A stretch of DNA of 36,310 bases from assembly GCA_021774735.1 (NCBI GenBank), contig JAJFIS010000051.1, positions 1 through 36,310 of the forward strand. Reading direction: 5' to 3'. The notes beneath the pieces were generated by a model. That model saw nothing but the letters and a program-made list of their open reading frames with translations. It did not search any database and was not told the DNA's origin. Source of the DNA: Alphaproteobacteria bacterium. GTDB lineage: Bacteria > Pseudomonadota > Alphaproteobacteria > Sphingomonadales > Kordiimonadaceae. Made by a program: the position numbers and the translations under genes. This document shows, in pieces, positions 17,423 to 26,702 of the stretch (position 1 is the stretch's first letter; the number at the start of each line of letters is the position of its first letter).

Positions 17423-19567
17423 GTGATTCGCCAATATGAACTGGTTGAACGCATAAGAAGCTACGATAAGAACGCTGACGAAGCGCTCTTGAACCGTGCT
17501 TATGTATTTGCGATGAAAGCCCACGGTAATCAGAAACGAGCATCTGGCGATCCTTATTTTTCACACCCGCTTGAAGTGGCGGGTATTTTAACCTCCATGA
17601 AGCTAGATGCCGATACTATCGTGACCGCATTGCTGCATGATGTGGTCGAAGACACGGTGGCGACCGTGGATGAGATATCTGAGTTATTTGGGACCAAAAT
17701 TGGCGAGCTTGTGGATGGCGTTACAAAGCTTAGCTTGCTTGAATATAAGTCTGAAAGCTCCCGCCAAGCGGAAAGTTTCCGCAAGTTTGTCCTTGCCTTA
17801 TCTAATGATATCCGTGTGCTATTAGTTAAACTCGCTGACCGCCTGCATAACATGCAAACCCTTCATTATATTAAAAAGCCTGAAAAGCGATTGCGCATAG
17901 CGCGAGAGACGATGGATATATACGCGCCGCTAGCAGAGCGTATCGGCATGCACCAATTGAAGGATGAACTGGAGCAGCTTGCTTTTGCTGAGATCGACCG
18001 TGAGGCCATGGAAACTATTAAGGTTAGGCTGAATTATCTGCTGGAGCAGAGCCCGAAGTTAGAAAGTGAAATGATCGCTGCGTTAGAGGCAAAAATGGCA
18101 GAGCATGGTATTACGGCTACGGTGAAAGGGCGGATAAAAAACCCTTTTTCCATTTGGCGGAAAATGGAGCGCCAACAAATATCATTTGAACAATTATCTG
18201 ATGTTATGGCTTTTCGAATTGTGGTGGAGGACCTTGAGACCTGCTACCGGGCGCTCGGCGTTGTTCACGGCGCATGGCCCATGGTACCTGGCAGGTTTAA
18301 AGATTATATTTCAACGCCTAAGCGCAATTTATATCGGTCCCTTCACACCACTGTTCTTGGGCCCCATAAGCGTAGGTTGGAAGTGCAAATTAGAACCCAG
18401 CATATGCACGAGGAAGCCGAATTAGGGGTTGCTGCTCACTGGCAACATAAGCAGGAAGCTACTGATATCGGTGGGTCCCAATATCGTTGGGTTCGGGAGC
18501 TGCTTGAAATTCTTGAGCATGCCTCGACCCCAGAAGAATTTATCGAGCATACTAAAATGGCTATGTTCCAAGACACGGTTTTTGCTTTTACGCCGAAGGG
18601 TGAACTGATATCGCTGCCCCGTGGTTCGACCACCGTTGATTATGCTTACGCTGTGCATACAGAGGTGGGGGACCGCTGTGTCAGTGCTAAAGTGAATGAT
18701 TTGCTCGTGCCGCTGCGCTACCGGATCGAAAATGGCGACCAAGTAGAAATTTTGACCAGTAAAGGCCAAAGCCCTTCGCCGCGCTGGGAAAGCTTTGTCG
18801 TAACGGGTAAGGCACGGTCGGCTATTCGTCGGCATTTGCGGTTGCAACGTCAATCAGAATTCGAAGCGTTAGGCCGAACATTAATCGAAAAAGCATGCCG
18901 CCGTAACGGGCTTGATTTTGTAGAGAATTTATTTTCTCAGTCTCTCGATGTTATGTCTGTGCACAGTGTAAGCGAGCTTTTCGTACTTGTTGGTCAAGGC
19001 ACCCTCGGGGAAGAATCTGTCCTTCGGGCTACTTTCCCGGGTTTTCAAAATGATGTTCGGGCACAGCGCTTACCTGAAGTGCACTCAGATTGGGAAGAAG
19101 TATCAGATTCAGCCATTCGGGTTTTTGGTGATAAAACCAGCGGCGTTATCCATTTTGCGGAATGTTGTCATCCTGTGCGGCGGGACCGTATTGTTGGTAT
19201 TCATGTCCCGGGTCGGGGGATCGAGGTTCATACCATCGACTGTGATAATTTGGATGCTTATGATGAAAGGCCAGAACTATGGAAAGATATGGCGTGGGAT
19301 GAAGCCATTGAGGATGGGGCCTTTTATGTGGGAAGGCTATTACTTGAAGTGGTGAATGAAATGGGGGCGCTGGCTTCCATTGCGGCGACGGTTTCAAAGG
19401 CAGGAGGTAACATTTCCAATCTGCAAATGACCGAACGGGATGCAGAGTTTTATATTATGGTAGTGGACGCGGAAGTGCGCGATGTGAAGCATCTAAACGA
19501 TATTATGCGAACACTAAAATCATCACGGGTGATAACACGGGTTGAAAGAATGAATGCAAAGCAGTAA
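17423..19567 (+). CDS. rel: bifunctional (p)ppGpp synthetase/hydrolase (Rel/SpoT type)
   Basis: Makes and degrades the stringent-response alarmones. It has 714 residues with domains in order: HD hydrolase (H48, then H72-D73 in L-L-H-D-V-V-E-D-T, and L-A-D-R-L-H-N), synthetase (R-F-K-D-Y-I-S-T-P-K-R-N, Y-R-S-L-H-T, E-V-Q-I-R-T, and A-A-H-W), TGS (F-T-P-K-G-E-L-I-S-L-P-R-G-S-T), a middle region with the conserved C-C-H-P, and a C-terminal ACT domain. Hydrolase residues are intact, so it should be bifunctional, as is usual for the single alphaproteobacterial enzyme. Start is GTG with GGACGGAG about 7 bases upstream. Confidence 0.97.
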   Translation: MIRQYELVERIRSYDKNADEALLNRAYVFAMKAHGNQKRASGDPYFSHPLEVAGILTSMKLDADTIVTALLHDVVEDTVATVDEISELFGTKIGELVDGVTKLSLLEYKSESSRQAESFRKFVLALSNDIRVLLVKLADRLHNMQTLHYIKKPEKRLRIARETMDIYAPLAERIGMHQLKDELEQLAFAEIDREAMETIKVRLNYLLEQSPKLESEMIAALEAKMAEHGITATVKGRIKNPFSIWRKMERQQISFEQLSDVMAFRIVVEDLETCYRALGVVHGAWPMVPGRFKDYISTPKRNLYRSLHTTVLGPHKRRLEVQIRTQHMHEEAELGVAAHWQHKQEATDIGGSQYRWVRELLEILEHASTPEEFIEHTKMAMFQDTVFAFTPKGELISLPRGSTTVDYAYAVHTEVGDRCVSAKVNDLLVPLRYRIENGDQVEILTSKGQSPSPRWESFVVTGKARSAIRRHLRLQRQSEFEALGRTLIEKACRRNGLDFVENLFSQSLDVMSVHSVSELFVLVGQGTLGEESVLRATFPGFQNDVRAQRLPEVHSDWEEVSDSAIRVFGDKTSGVIHFAECCHPVRRDRIVGIHVPGRGIEVHTIDCDNLDAYDERPELWKDMAWDEAIEDGAFYVGRLLLEVVNEMGALASIAATVSKAGGNISNLQMTERDAEFYIMVVDAEVRDVKHLNDIMRTLKSSRVITRVERMNAKQ

Positions 19568-19635
19568 AGCCAACCATATGTTGAGCGCCGGTTACAGCGA
19601 TAGTATTTATGAGCCTTTTTTTTAAGTGAGATAAC

Positions 19636-20220
19636 ATGCAACAAGAAGCAGTATTACAAGAATTTAGAGATGCAGGGGCTCTGTTAGAGGGGCACTTCAA
19701 ACTTTCATCAGGGCTTCACAGTTCAGTTTACTGTCAGTGCGCTTTAGTGTTGAAAGACCCGTGGCGGGCAACCAAGCTGGTCGCTGCCTTTGTTGAGAAA
19801 TTGAAAGAGGCGGGCCTATCTGTTGATATGGTCGTGTCACCCGCAATGGGTGGTGTTGTTGTAGGCTATGAAGTTGCGCGTCAATTAGGGGTGCCCGGCG
19901 TTTTTACCGAGCGAGTTGACGGCAAGCTTGAGCTGCGTCGGGGTTTTGAAATCCCAGCAGGGTCAAATGTTTTAATGATGGAAGATATTATTACCACGGG
20001 GCTATCATCCCGGGAATGCATTGAAGCTATTACGGCACTGGGCGGCACTGTAGTGGCGGCTGGATGTATGATCAATCGCAGTGGCGGCCAAGCTGATGTT
20101 GGGGTGCCGGTTATCGCTCTTGCTACCATTGACGCACCTACATTTTCTGCAGAAAATGTGCCTGATCATTTAAAAGATATTCCAGCCATCAAGCCTGGCA
20201 GCCGGTCACTGAAAAAATAG
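19636..20220 (+). CDS. pyrE: orotate phosphoribosyltransferase PyrE
   Basis: Converts orotate and PRPP to orotidine monophosphate in pyrimidine synthesis. It has 194 residues. The substrate loop K-L-S-S-G-L-H-S-S (22-30) and the PRPP-binding motif V-L-M-M-E-D-I-I-T-T-G (112-122) are clear; the extra conserved aspartate is D117. The usual small residue after T-T-G is leucine here (T-T-G-L-S-S). It follows rel by 68 bases and precedes a DUF2062 gene by 18. Confidence 0.95.
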   Translation: MQQEAVLQEFRDAGALLEGHFKLSSGLHSSVYCQCALVLKDPWRATKLVAAFVEKLKEAGLSVDMVVSPAMGGVVVGYEVARQLGVPGVFTERVDGKLELRRGFEIPAGSNVLMMEDIITTGLSSRECIEAITALGGTVVAAGCMINRSGGQADVGVPVIALATIDAPTFSAENVPDHLKDIPAIKPGSRSLKK

Positions 20221-20238
20221 GAAGCAACATAAAAAAAC

Positions 20239-20853
20239 ATGCTGTTTAAGCGCCGACATAAACAACCTTTTTGGGACCGCCTTTTGACCATGCTGTGGCC
20301 GCGTCGGGGAATAAAGCGCTCAGCGTCCTATATTTGGCACAGGGTTGCGCGCCTTGATGGTAGCACCCATGCGATTGCGGCAGGCTTTGCCTCGGGTGCG
20401 GCGATATCCTTCACACCATTCTTGGGTTTACATATAGTGTTAGGCATGCTTTTGGCTTGGGTCACTCGCGGTCATATATTGGCCAGTTTAATTGGTACAT
20501 TTGTCGGCAACCCGTGGTCTTTCCCGCTTATTTATGGCCTGACCGGTGGTGTGGGCGCTCTCATGCTTGGGGTGCCCGAATTTGGCACCTTACCAACTTT
20601 CTCCTTTACTGAACTGTGGGGTGACCCTTTGAATTATGGCGGTGAGTATTTAGAACTATTGTCCATAGTAGCAAAGCCCTTCATCGTGGGCGGCATGCTG
20701 GTTGGCACCATTGTCTGGTTAACATTATACAGCACACTTCGGGCAACCCTTGATAAATACCGTAATGCCCGGGATGCTCGCCGTGCCGCCCGCGCTTTAG
20801 AGCGTGAGATGTATGGAGAAACAAGACCGTGGCCGGAGGTGAAGGATGAATAA
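20239..20853 (+). CDS. DUF2062 membrane protein
   Basis: A 204-residue inner-membrane protein of the DUF2062 family, function unknown. It has a basic N-terminus, then hydrophobic segments at about 45-75 and 82-110 carrying the family motifs F-T-P-F-L-G-L-H-I-V-L and G-N-P-W-S-F-P-L-I-Y, a final segment near 145-170, and a basic, Arg/Ala-rich C-terminal helix. The gene is fixed between pyrE and pdxJ in many alphaproteobacteria. Its last eight bases overlap the pdxJ start, so expression is coupled. Confidence 0.9.
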   Translation: MLFKRRHKQPFWDRLLTMLWPRRGIKRSASYIWHRVARLDGSTHAIAAGFASGAAISFTPFLGLHIVLGMLLAWVTRGHILASLIGTFVGNPWSFPLIYGLTGGVGALMLGVPEFGTLPTFSFTELWGDPLNYGGEYLELLSIVAKPFIVGGMLVGTIVWLTLYSTLRATLDKYRNARDARRAARALEREMYGETRPWPEVKDE

Positions 20854-21571
20854 ATTACGTTTGGGTGTTAATATTGACCATGTAGCAACGATCCGAAACG
20901 CCCGTGGAGGACCACACCCTGACCCCGTGCGCGCGGCATTTCTGGCAGTGCAAGCGGGTGCTGATGGCATTACTGCCCACCTACGTGAAGACCGCAGACA
21001 TATCTCTGACGCTGATATTGAAGCGCTGGTGCACCGCTTAAACGTACCGCTTAATTTGGAAATGGCGGCGACAGAAGAAATGCTATCTATTGCCCTGGCC
21101 CATAAACCACATGCGGTTTGTATGGTGCCAGAGAAGCGCGAAGAAATAACCACAGAGGGCGGTTTGGATGTGGCCGGTCTGTTTGATAGCTTGAAGCCTT
21201 ATGTTACTAGGCTTAAAGCCGTTGGTTCGCGTGTTAGCCTGTTCATTGACCCAGACGAAGACCAACTTAGAGCCGCGAAAGAGCTAGCCGTACCCGTCTG
21301 TGAGCTGCATACTGGCGCTTACTGCGACGCAGAAGGGGCTGACCGCGCCCTGCAATTTGCCCGAATTGAACGGGCTGCCGCTATAGGGCATGGCTTAGGC
21401 ATTGAAATGCACGCTGGACATGGTCTTAGCTTTGAAACGGTGGGTGATGTAGCAGCGCTGCCTGAAATAGCAGAGCTTAATATTGGCCATTTTCTGGTGG
21501 GGGAAGCTATTTTTGTAGGCTTTGAAAGTGCCATCCGTGAAATGCGCCATTTGATGGATGAAGCCCGGTGA
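20846..21571 (+). CDS. pdxJ: pyridoxine 5'-phosphate synthase PdxJ
   Basis: Condenses 1-deoxyxylulose-5-phosphate with the aminoacetone derivative to form pyridoxine phosphate (vitamin B6). It has 241 residues. Key residues of the TIM barrel can be placed: N9 and H12 in V-N-I-D-H, H45 and R47 in H-L-R-E-D-R-R-H, E72 in N-L-E-M-A, and H192 in A-G-H-G-L. The gene overlaps the DUF2062 gene by eight bases and acpS by four (GTGA), a tightly packed operon. Confidence 0.97.
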   Translation: MNKLRLGVNIDHVATIRNARGGPHPDPVRAAFLAVQAGADGITAHLREDRRHISDADIEALVHRLNVPLNLEMAATEEMLSIALAHKPHAVCMVPEKREEITTEGGLDVAGLFDSLKPYVTRLKAVGSRVSLFIDPDEDQLRAAKELAVPVCELHTGAYCDAEGADRALQFARIERAAAIGHGLGIEMHAGHGLSFETVGDVAALPEIAELNIGHFLVGEAIFVGFESAIREMRHLMDEAR

Positions 21572-21996
21572 GTGCGGCTCCTATCATTGGTATTGGCACC
21601 GATTTGGTGAATATTGAGCGCATTGAAAAATCGCTCACCAAATGGGACGAACAATTTATATCCAGACTGTTCACAAAGGAAGAGCGTGCCTTGTGTGATG
21701 GCCGCAAAAACCGGGCGGCATGCTATGCAAAAAGGTTCGCGGCTAAAGAAGCTTGCGCCAAGGCCCTTGGTACTGGTGTGGCCCAGGATATTAAATGGAC
21801 CGAAATGTCGGTGGCATTAGACGCAGCGGGTGCCCCTCATATGACATTGATCGGCTCTGCTGCTAAGCGGTTGGCAATGCTCGCCGGCGCGGGGGCAACA
21901 GCAAAGATTGATCTTTCCCTGTCCGATGAACCGCCCTTTGCTTTGGCCTTTGTGGTTATAAGCTACACAGCTTTAGGAAAGCAGACCGATGAATAA
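21568..21996 (+). CDS. acpS: holo-acyl-carrier-protein synthase AcpS
   Basis: Transfers phosphopantetheine from CoA to acyl carrier protein. It has 142 residues. The magnesium ligands D12 (G-I-G-T-D-L-V) and E61 (R-F-A-A-K-E-A-C-A-K-A-L-G) are present. Start is GTG overlapping the pdxJ stop by four bases. It is followed directly by rnc with an eight-base overlap; in most alphaproteobacteria lepB (signal peptidase I) lies between these two genes, and it is absent here. Confidence 0.95.
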   Translation: MSAAPIIGIGTDLVNIERIEKSLTKWDEQFISRLFTKEERALCDGRKNRAACYAKRFAAKEACAKALGTGVAQDIKWTEMSVALDAAGAPHMTLIGSAAKRLAMLAGAGATAKIDLSLSDEPPFALAFVVISYTALGKQTDE

Positions 21997-22663
21997 ACGT
22001 AATCAAAGCGGAACAGCAGAAATATGTGGCTATAACTTCAAGGATGCAAGCTTGCTCGATGAAGCCTTGATCCACCCATCTTTGAATGGCCGAAAAAATT
22101 ATCAACGTATTGAATTTTTAGGCGACCGGGTATTAGGTTTGGTAGTTGCAGACTGGTTATTGCGGGAATTCCCAAGCGAGGCAGAAGGTAAGTTAAACCG
22201 CCGCTTCACAGCCCTAGTGCGGCGTGAAACGTTAGCCGAGATTACGAACGAAATGGAAATTATGGACCGAGTGAAAATGGCAGCATCCGCAGACAATGAC
22301 GGCACCCGTACCAAGGAGGCCGTGCAGGCAGATATCTGTGAAGCGGTTATTGGCGCGGTATATTTGGATGGAGGTTTGGAGCCTGCTCGCGATTTAATTC
22401 ATAAATATTGGCACAGCCGTGTGCATACTACGGTGACAGTTTTTAAGGACCATAAAACCCAGTTGCAAGAATGGGCGCAGGCGCGGGGTTTTGATCTGCC
22501 TGCCTACAGTGCTGTTGGGCGCACGGGTCCCGACCATTCGCCCATTTTTATCCTTGAGGTTAGCTTGGGCGAGCATGGTGCCGCTAAGGGAGAGGGCAGC
22601 AGCAAACGTATCGCCGAACAGGCCGCAGCAGAAGCCTTGCTTGAAAGAATAACGAATAAATGA
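21989..22663 (+). CDS. rnc: ribonuclease III
   Basis: Cuts double-stranded RNA in rRNA and mRNA processing. It has 224 residues: a catalytic domain (about 1-150) and a dsRNA-binding domain (about 152-222, L-Q-E-W-A-Q-A-R-G, then S-S-K-R-I-A-E-Q-A-A-A). The metal residues E42, D46, D115 and E118 are conserved. The signature normally written E-R-L-E-F-L-G-D reads Q39-R-I-E-F-L-G-D here, so the residue equal to E38 of the E. coli enzyme is glutamine. The gene overlaps acpS by eight bases and era by four. Confidence 0.96.
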   Translation: MNKRNQSGTAEICGYNFKDASLLDEALIHPSLNGRKNYQRIEFLGDRVLGLVVADWLLREFPSEAEGKLNRRFTALVRRETLAEITNEMEIMDRVKMAASADNDGTRTKEAVQADICEAVIGAVYLDGGLEPARDLIHKYWHSRVHTTVTVFKDHKTQLQEWAQARGFDLPAYSAVGRTGPDHSPIFILEVSLGEHGAAKGEGSSKRIAEQAAAEALLERITNK

Positions 22664-23592
22664 CCCAAAATGATGAAAGTTCACAAGTGACAGACCAAGA
22701 AGAAAGTCGTTGCGGCTTTGTTGCCATAATAGGTGCCCCAAATGCGGGCAAGTCAACCCTGCTGAATGCTCTTGTTGGGGCCAAGGTGGCGATTGTTACC
22801 CATAAAGTGCAAACCACCCGCACCCGCTTGACCGGCATAGCCATCGAAGGCGCAACGCAATTGGTTTTCATAGATACACCGGGTATTTTTGCCCCCAAAA
22901 AACGGCTTGAGCGGGCGATGGTTAGTGCCGCGTGGCGCGGTGCGGCAGATGCAGAACAAACCATATTATTGTTAGACGCCCGCAAAGGCATTAGTGAAGA
23001 CGTTGAAGGAATATTAGCGGCACTCACTGAAGCTGAATCACAGGTTATTTTGGTGCTCAACAAGATTGATCTCATGAAGCGGGATATGTTGTTGGCGCTC
23101 GCTGAAAAGTTAAACGAAAGCGGCTTGTTTTCAGCTACCTTTATGATCTCCGCGCTTAAGGGAGATGGTGTTGATGACCTGCGTACAGCTTTAGCTGATA
23201 AGGCGCAAGTTGGCCCTTGGATGTATCCAGAAGATCAGATATCGGATGTAACCATGCGCCTGTTAGCGTCTGAAATTACCCGCGAAAAAATATACCTACG
23301 TCTGCATGAAGAATTGCCCTATGCCATTACGGTCGAGACTGAAAAATGGGAAGATCGCAAGGATGGATCGGTGAAAATTGATCAGGTCATCCATGTTCAG
23401 CGTAAGTCACAAAAGGGCATGGTGATTGGTAAAGGCGGTCAGATGCTGAAAAAACTTGGTCAAATGGCCCGCGAGGAGATGGAAGAAGCCTTTGGCCACC
23501 GAGTGCATTTGTTCCTGTTTGTTCGCGTGACCGAAAAGTGGCAGGACGATAAAGACATCTATGAAGGCATGGGTCTAGACTATGTCGAATGA
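22660..23592 (+). CDS. era: GTPase Era
   Basis: An essential GTPase that binds 16S rRNA during small-subunit assembly. It has 310 residues. The GTPase domain shows G1 G-A-P-N-A-G-K-S at 25-32, the switch region T-T-R-T-R, G3 D-T-P-G and G4 N-K-I-D. The C-terminal KH domain is seen in V-I-G-K-G-G-Q-M-L-K-K-L-G. Start overlaps the rnc stop (ATGA), the usual rnc-era coupling. The N-terminus has a short polar extension (about 18 residues). Confidence 0.97.
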   Translation: MTQNDESSQVTDQEESRCGFVAIIGAPNAGKSTLLNALVGAKVAIVTHKVQTTRTRLTGIAIEGATQLVFIDTPGIFAPKKRLERAMVSAAWRGAADAEQTILLLDARKGISEDVEGILAALTEAESQVILVLNKIDLMKRDMLLALAEKLNESGLFSATFMISALKGDGVDDLRTALADKAQVGPWMYPEDQISDVTMRLLASEITREKIYLRLHEELPYAITVETEKWEDRKDGSVKIDQVIHVQRKSQKGMVIGKGGQMLKKLGQMAREEMEEAFGHRVHLFLFVRVTEKWQDDKDIYEGMGLDYVE

Positions 23593-23613
23593 TATGATGG
23601 GCTGGTAATAGCC

Positions 23614-24387
23614 ATGGAATGGACCGAGCAAGCGATAGTTTTGTCGGCGCGCCCAAGCGGGGAAAGCGCAGCAGTTCTAGAGGTGCTCACAGCTGACCAC
23701 GGCAGGCATGCAGGCTTTGTCCGTGGGGGCAGGGGGCGGCGTAAAAAAGGCCTGTTGCAAGCGGGCAATATTCTGCAAGTCACATGGAAGGCACGGCTGG
23801 AAGAAAACTTAGGCGCTTTCACGCTTGAGCTCATTCATTCTCCCCTTGGGGCTATGTTCGGTGAAGGTGGACGCCTGCAGGCGCTGTCTGCCATCATGGC
23901 GGTTTTGCAACAAAGCTTGCCCGAGCGCGACCCACACCCAGCTTTATATCATGCACTTGCAAGCTATATGGAAGTGTTGGAAGCGAGCGAAAGTACTGCT
24001 TTGCACTGGGCCATGGGACTTGCCCAATTTGAAAAGGGCTTACTGGCTGAGCTTGGCTATGCTCTTGATCTAAGCGTATGTGCCGTCAGCGGTAGTGCGG
24101 AGGAGTTGATATATGTATCCCCTAAAACGGGCAAAGCGGTGTCATCAATTGAGGGAAAGGCATGGCAAGATAAACTATTGAAACTGCCATATTTTCTTTC
24201 TGAAACCGGCCAAGGAAACCCTGATGGTAACAGCAATATATTAGCGGACGCCATGGAGGGACTTACTCTCACTGGCTATTTTCTCACCCGCCAAATTTGG
24301 GCCGTTCACAATAAAGCACAACCCCCGGCGCGTGATCGATTTATCCATTGGTTGATGACCCAAAGCAATAACAGCAGCTTTGATTAA
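23614..24387 (+). CDS. recO: DNA repair protein RecO
   Basis: Mediates RecA loading at gaps with RecR. It has 257 residues, with an N-terminal OB fold (W-T-E-Q-A-I-V-L-S-A-R-P-S-G-E-S-A-A-V) and a helical C-terminal part (F-E-K-G-L-L-A-E-L-G-Y-A-L-D-L). The zinc-binding cysteines of other RecO proteins are reduced to a single Cys in L-D-L-S-V-C-A-V-S-G, as is common in the class. It follows era by 21 bases. The next gene, parC, starts 62 bases later. Confidence 0.94.
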   Translation: MEWTEQAIVLSARPSGESAAVLEVLTADHGRHAGFVRGGRGRRKKGLLQAGNILQVTWKARLEENLGAFTLELIHSPLGAMFGEGGRLQALSAIMAVLQQSLPERDPHPALYHALASYMEVLEASESTALHWAMGLAQFEKGLLAELGYALDLSVCAVSGSAEELIYVSPKTGKAVSSIEGKAWQDKLLKLPYFLSETGQGNPDGNSNILADAMEGLTLTGYFLTRQIWAVHNKAQPPARDRFIHWLMTQSNNSSFD

Positions 24388-24393
24388 AAAAAC

Positions 24394-24422
24394 TGTGGAT
24401 AGTCACAACATCTTGTGGATTT
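24394..24422. promoter_or_regulatory. pair of DnaA-box-like sites
   Basis: TGTGGATAG (24394-24402) matches the complement of the DnaA box TTATCCACA at eight of nine positions, and TGTGGATTT (24414-24422) at seven. They are 20 bases apart, about two helical turns, in the short gap before parC. Control of parC by DnaA is only a hypothesis. Confidence 0.3.
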
Positions 24423-24449
24423 CAGTTTTTCGGCTGCTATAGTTGCGCC

Positions 24450-26702
24450 ATGACAATACAATCAGAAAATCCAGAAAACATCATTGAGACCCCATTTGGT
24501 GATGCACTCAGCGAGCGGTATTTATCCTATGCTCTGTCCACCATCATGTCGCGGTCATTGCCAGATGTGCGGGACGGCCTGAAGCCTGTTCATCGCCGCC
24601 TGCTTTATGCCATGCGTTTGTTGAAGCTCGACCCCAAGATGGGCTTTAAGAAATGCGCCCGGGTTATCGGCGATGTTATCGGTAAATATCACCCGCACGG
24701 GGACCAATCGGTTTATGACGCGCTGGTGCGTTTGGCGCAGGACTTTTCCGTGCGTTACCCACTGGTGGACGGTCAAGGCAACTTTGGTAACATCGACGGT
24801 GATAACGCGGCTGCGATGCGCTATACCGAAGCCCGCATGACCGAAGTAACAGCGGTATTGCTAGAGGGACTGGAAGAAGACAGTGTTGATTTTCGCCCAA
24901 CCTATGACGGCGAGGACGAAGAACCACTTGTGTTCCCAGGCGCGTTCCCGAATTTATTAGCCAACGGTGCAACCGGTATTGCGGTTGGTATGGCGACCAG
25001 CATCCCGCCGCATAATGTTAGCGAGCTGGTGGACGGTCTGCAGTTGCTCATTGACGAGCGCATGGGCCGCACAGTTAATCAAATAACCACCAAGCGCTTG
25101 ATGGCGCGCATCCCGGGGCCGGATTTCCCCACCGGTGGCACCATCGTTGAAAGCCCAGAAGCCATTGCGGTAGCTTATGAAACTGGGCGGGGTAGCTTCC
25201 GCGTGCGGGCCAAATGGGAAAAGGAAGACTTAGGGCGCGGTCAATATCAAATTGTGATTACCGAAGTGCCTTATATGGTGCAAAAATCGAAATTGATCGA
25301 GAAAATTGCTGAGCTAATCTCGGATAAACGCCTGCCTATCCTAACCGATATTAGCGACGAATCCACTGACGATATTCGCATCGTTCTTGAGCCGAAAAAC
25401 CGCACCGTTGAAGCAAGCATGATTATGGAAAGCCTGTTTAAGCTTACCGAGCTTGAAAGCCGCTTTTCCCTGAATATGAACGTGATTACAGCGGACGGCA
25501 AGCCAAGGGTGCTAGGCCTAAAAGGCGTACTGGATGAATTTCTTGACCATCAATTGATTGTGCTGCTGCGGCGCAATCGCTTTCGCTTGGAGAAGATCGA
25601 GCGTCGCTTAGAAGTGCTATCCGGCTATTTAATCGCTTACCTGAATTTGGATGAAATCATTCGCATCATCCGGGAAGAAGACGAGCCCAAGAAGTTTATG
25701 ATGCAGGCTTTTCACCTGACGGATAATCAGGCTGAAGCCATATTGAACATGCGCCTTAGGGCCTTGCGCAAGCTGGAAGAAGTTGAAATTCGCCATGAGC
25801 ACGAGAAGCTGGAAGGTGAGCGAGGGCAAATCTTGGCGCTGCTCGACAGTGAAGCCATGCAGTGGATTGCCGTTGGTGATAATTTCGCCGATATCAAAAA
25901 ACGCTTTGGTGCCTCCACCGTGCTCGGCAAGCGACGCTCGGTCTTTGGTATTGCCCCCAAGTCTGAAGTGGTGCCGATGGAAGCGATGATTGAGCGTGAA
26001 GCCATCACCGTAATATGCTCCAAGCGTGGTTGGATTAGGGCTATCAAAGGTCATGTCGCGCCCGAGGATGTGTTGAAGTTCAAAGACGGTGACGAGCAAA
26101 AATTCCGCTTTCATGCCTATACTACTGACAAAATATTCCTTTTTGCCTCCAACGGTAAAATGTTCACCCTCAGTGCGGACCGTTTGCCCGGCGGGCGTGG
26201 TCATGGGGAGCCCGTGCGCTTAATGATTGCGCTGGAAGGCGACGACGAAATCATCCAACTGCTCGCCCATCAACCGGGCAGTAAATTGCTAGTGGCGAGC
26301 AGTATCGGTAAGGGCTTCATCGCCGACGCTGACAATGCTGTCGCCATGACCAAACAAGGTAAGCAACTGCTGAATACACCGAAAGGTGCCCGCGCCACCC
26401 ACTGTATGGTATTGGACGGCGATATGATTGCCGTTATCGGGGAGAACCGGAAGCTGCTGGTTTTCAACGCCGATGAACTGCCGGAGCTGAACCGGGGCCA
26501 AGGCGTGGTGCTGCAACGCTATAAAGGCGGTGATATGTGCGATTTGATTGCTTTCCACAAAAGCGATGGTCTTAGCTGGCCGATGGGGGGCAGTGAGGGA
26601 CGTTGGCGCACGGAAACTGAGCTGGCACCCTGGACCGGCAAGCGCGGCAATGCAGGGCGCCTGCCGCCCACAGGTTTCCCGCGTAACAATAGGTTTCGTT
26701 GA
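24450..26702 (+). CDS. parC: DNA topoisomerase IV subunit A ParC
   Basis: The DNA-breaking subunit that unlinks daughter chromosomes, working with ParE (not in this window). It has 750 residues: an N-terminal winged-helix/tower region with the catalytic tyrosine Y125 in A-M-R-Y-T-E-A-R-M, a coiled coil around 370-470, and a C-terminal beta-pinwheel-like domain. The quinolone-binding region reads H-P-H-G-D-Q-S-V-Y-D (81-90), so the positions equal to S80 and E84 of E. coli ParC are Q86 and D90. There is no gyrase-type G-Q-R-G-G-K-G box, supporting ParC over GyrA. The stop overlaps the next start by one base. Confidence 0.95.
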   Translation: MTIQSENPENIIETPFGDALSERYLSYALSTIMSRSLPDVRDGLKPVHRRLLYAMRLLKLDPKMGFKKCARVIGDVIGKYHPHGDQSVYDALVRLAQDFSVRYPLVDGQGNFGNIDGDNAAAMRYTEARMTEVTAVLLEGLEEDSVDFRPTYDGEDEEPLVFPGAFPNLLANGATGIAVGMATSIPPHNVSELVDGLQLLIDERMGRTVNQITTKRLMARIPGPDFPTGGTIVESPEAIAVAYETGRGSFRVRAKWEKEDLGRGQYQIVITEVPYMVQKSKLIEKIAELISDKRLPILTDISDESTDDIRIVLEPKNRTVEASMIMESLFKLTELESRFSLNMNVITADGKPRVLGLKGVLDEFLDHQLIVLLRRNRFRLEKIERRLEVLSGYLIAYLNLDEIIRIIREEDEPKKFMMQAFHLTDNQAEAILNMRLRALRKLEEVEIRHEHEKLEGERGQILALLDSEAMQWIAVGDNFADIKKRFGASTVLGKRRSVFGIAPKSEVVPMEAMIEREAITVICSKRGWIRAIKGHVAPEDVLKFKDGDEQKFRFHAYTTDKIFLFASNGKMFTLSADRLPGGRGHGEPVRLMIALEGDDEIIQLLAHQPGSKLLVASSIGKGFIADADNAVAMTKQGKQLLNTPKGARATHCMVLDGDMIAVIGENRKLLVFNADELPELNRGQGVVLQRYKGGDMCDLIAFHKSDGLSWPMGGSEGRWRTETELAPWTGKRGNAGRLPPTGFPRNNRFR

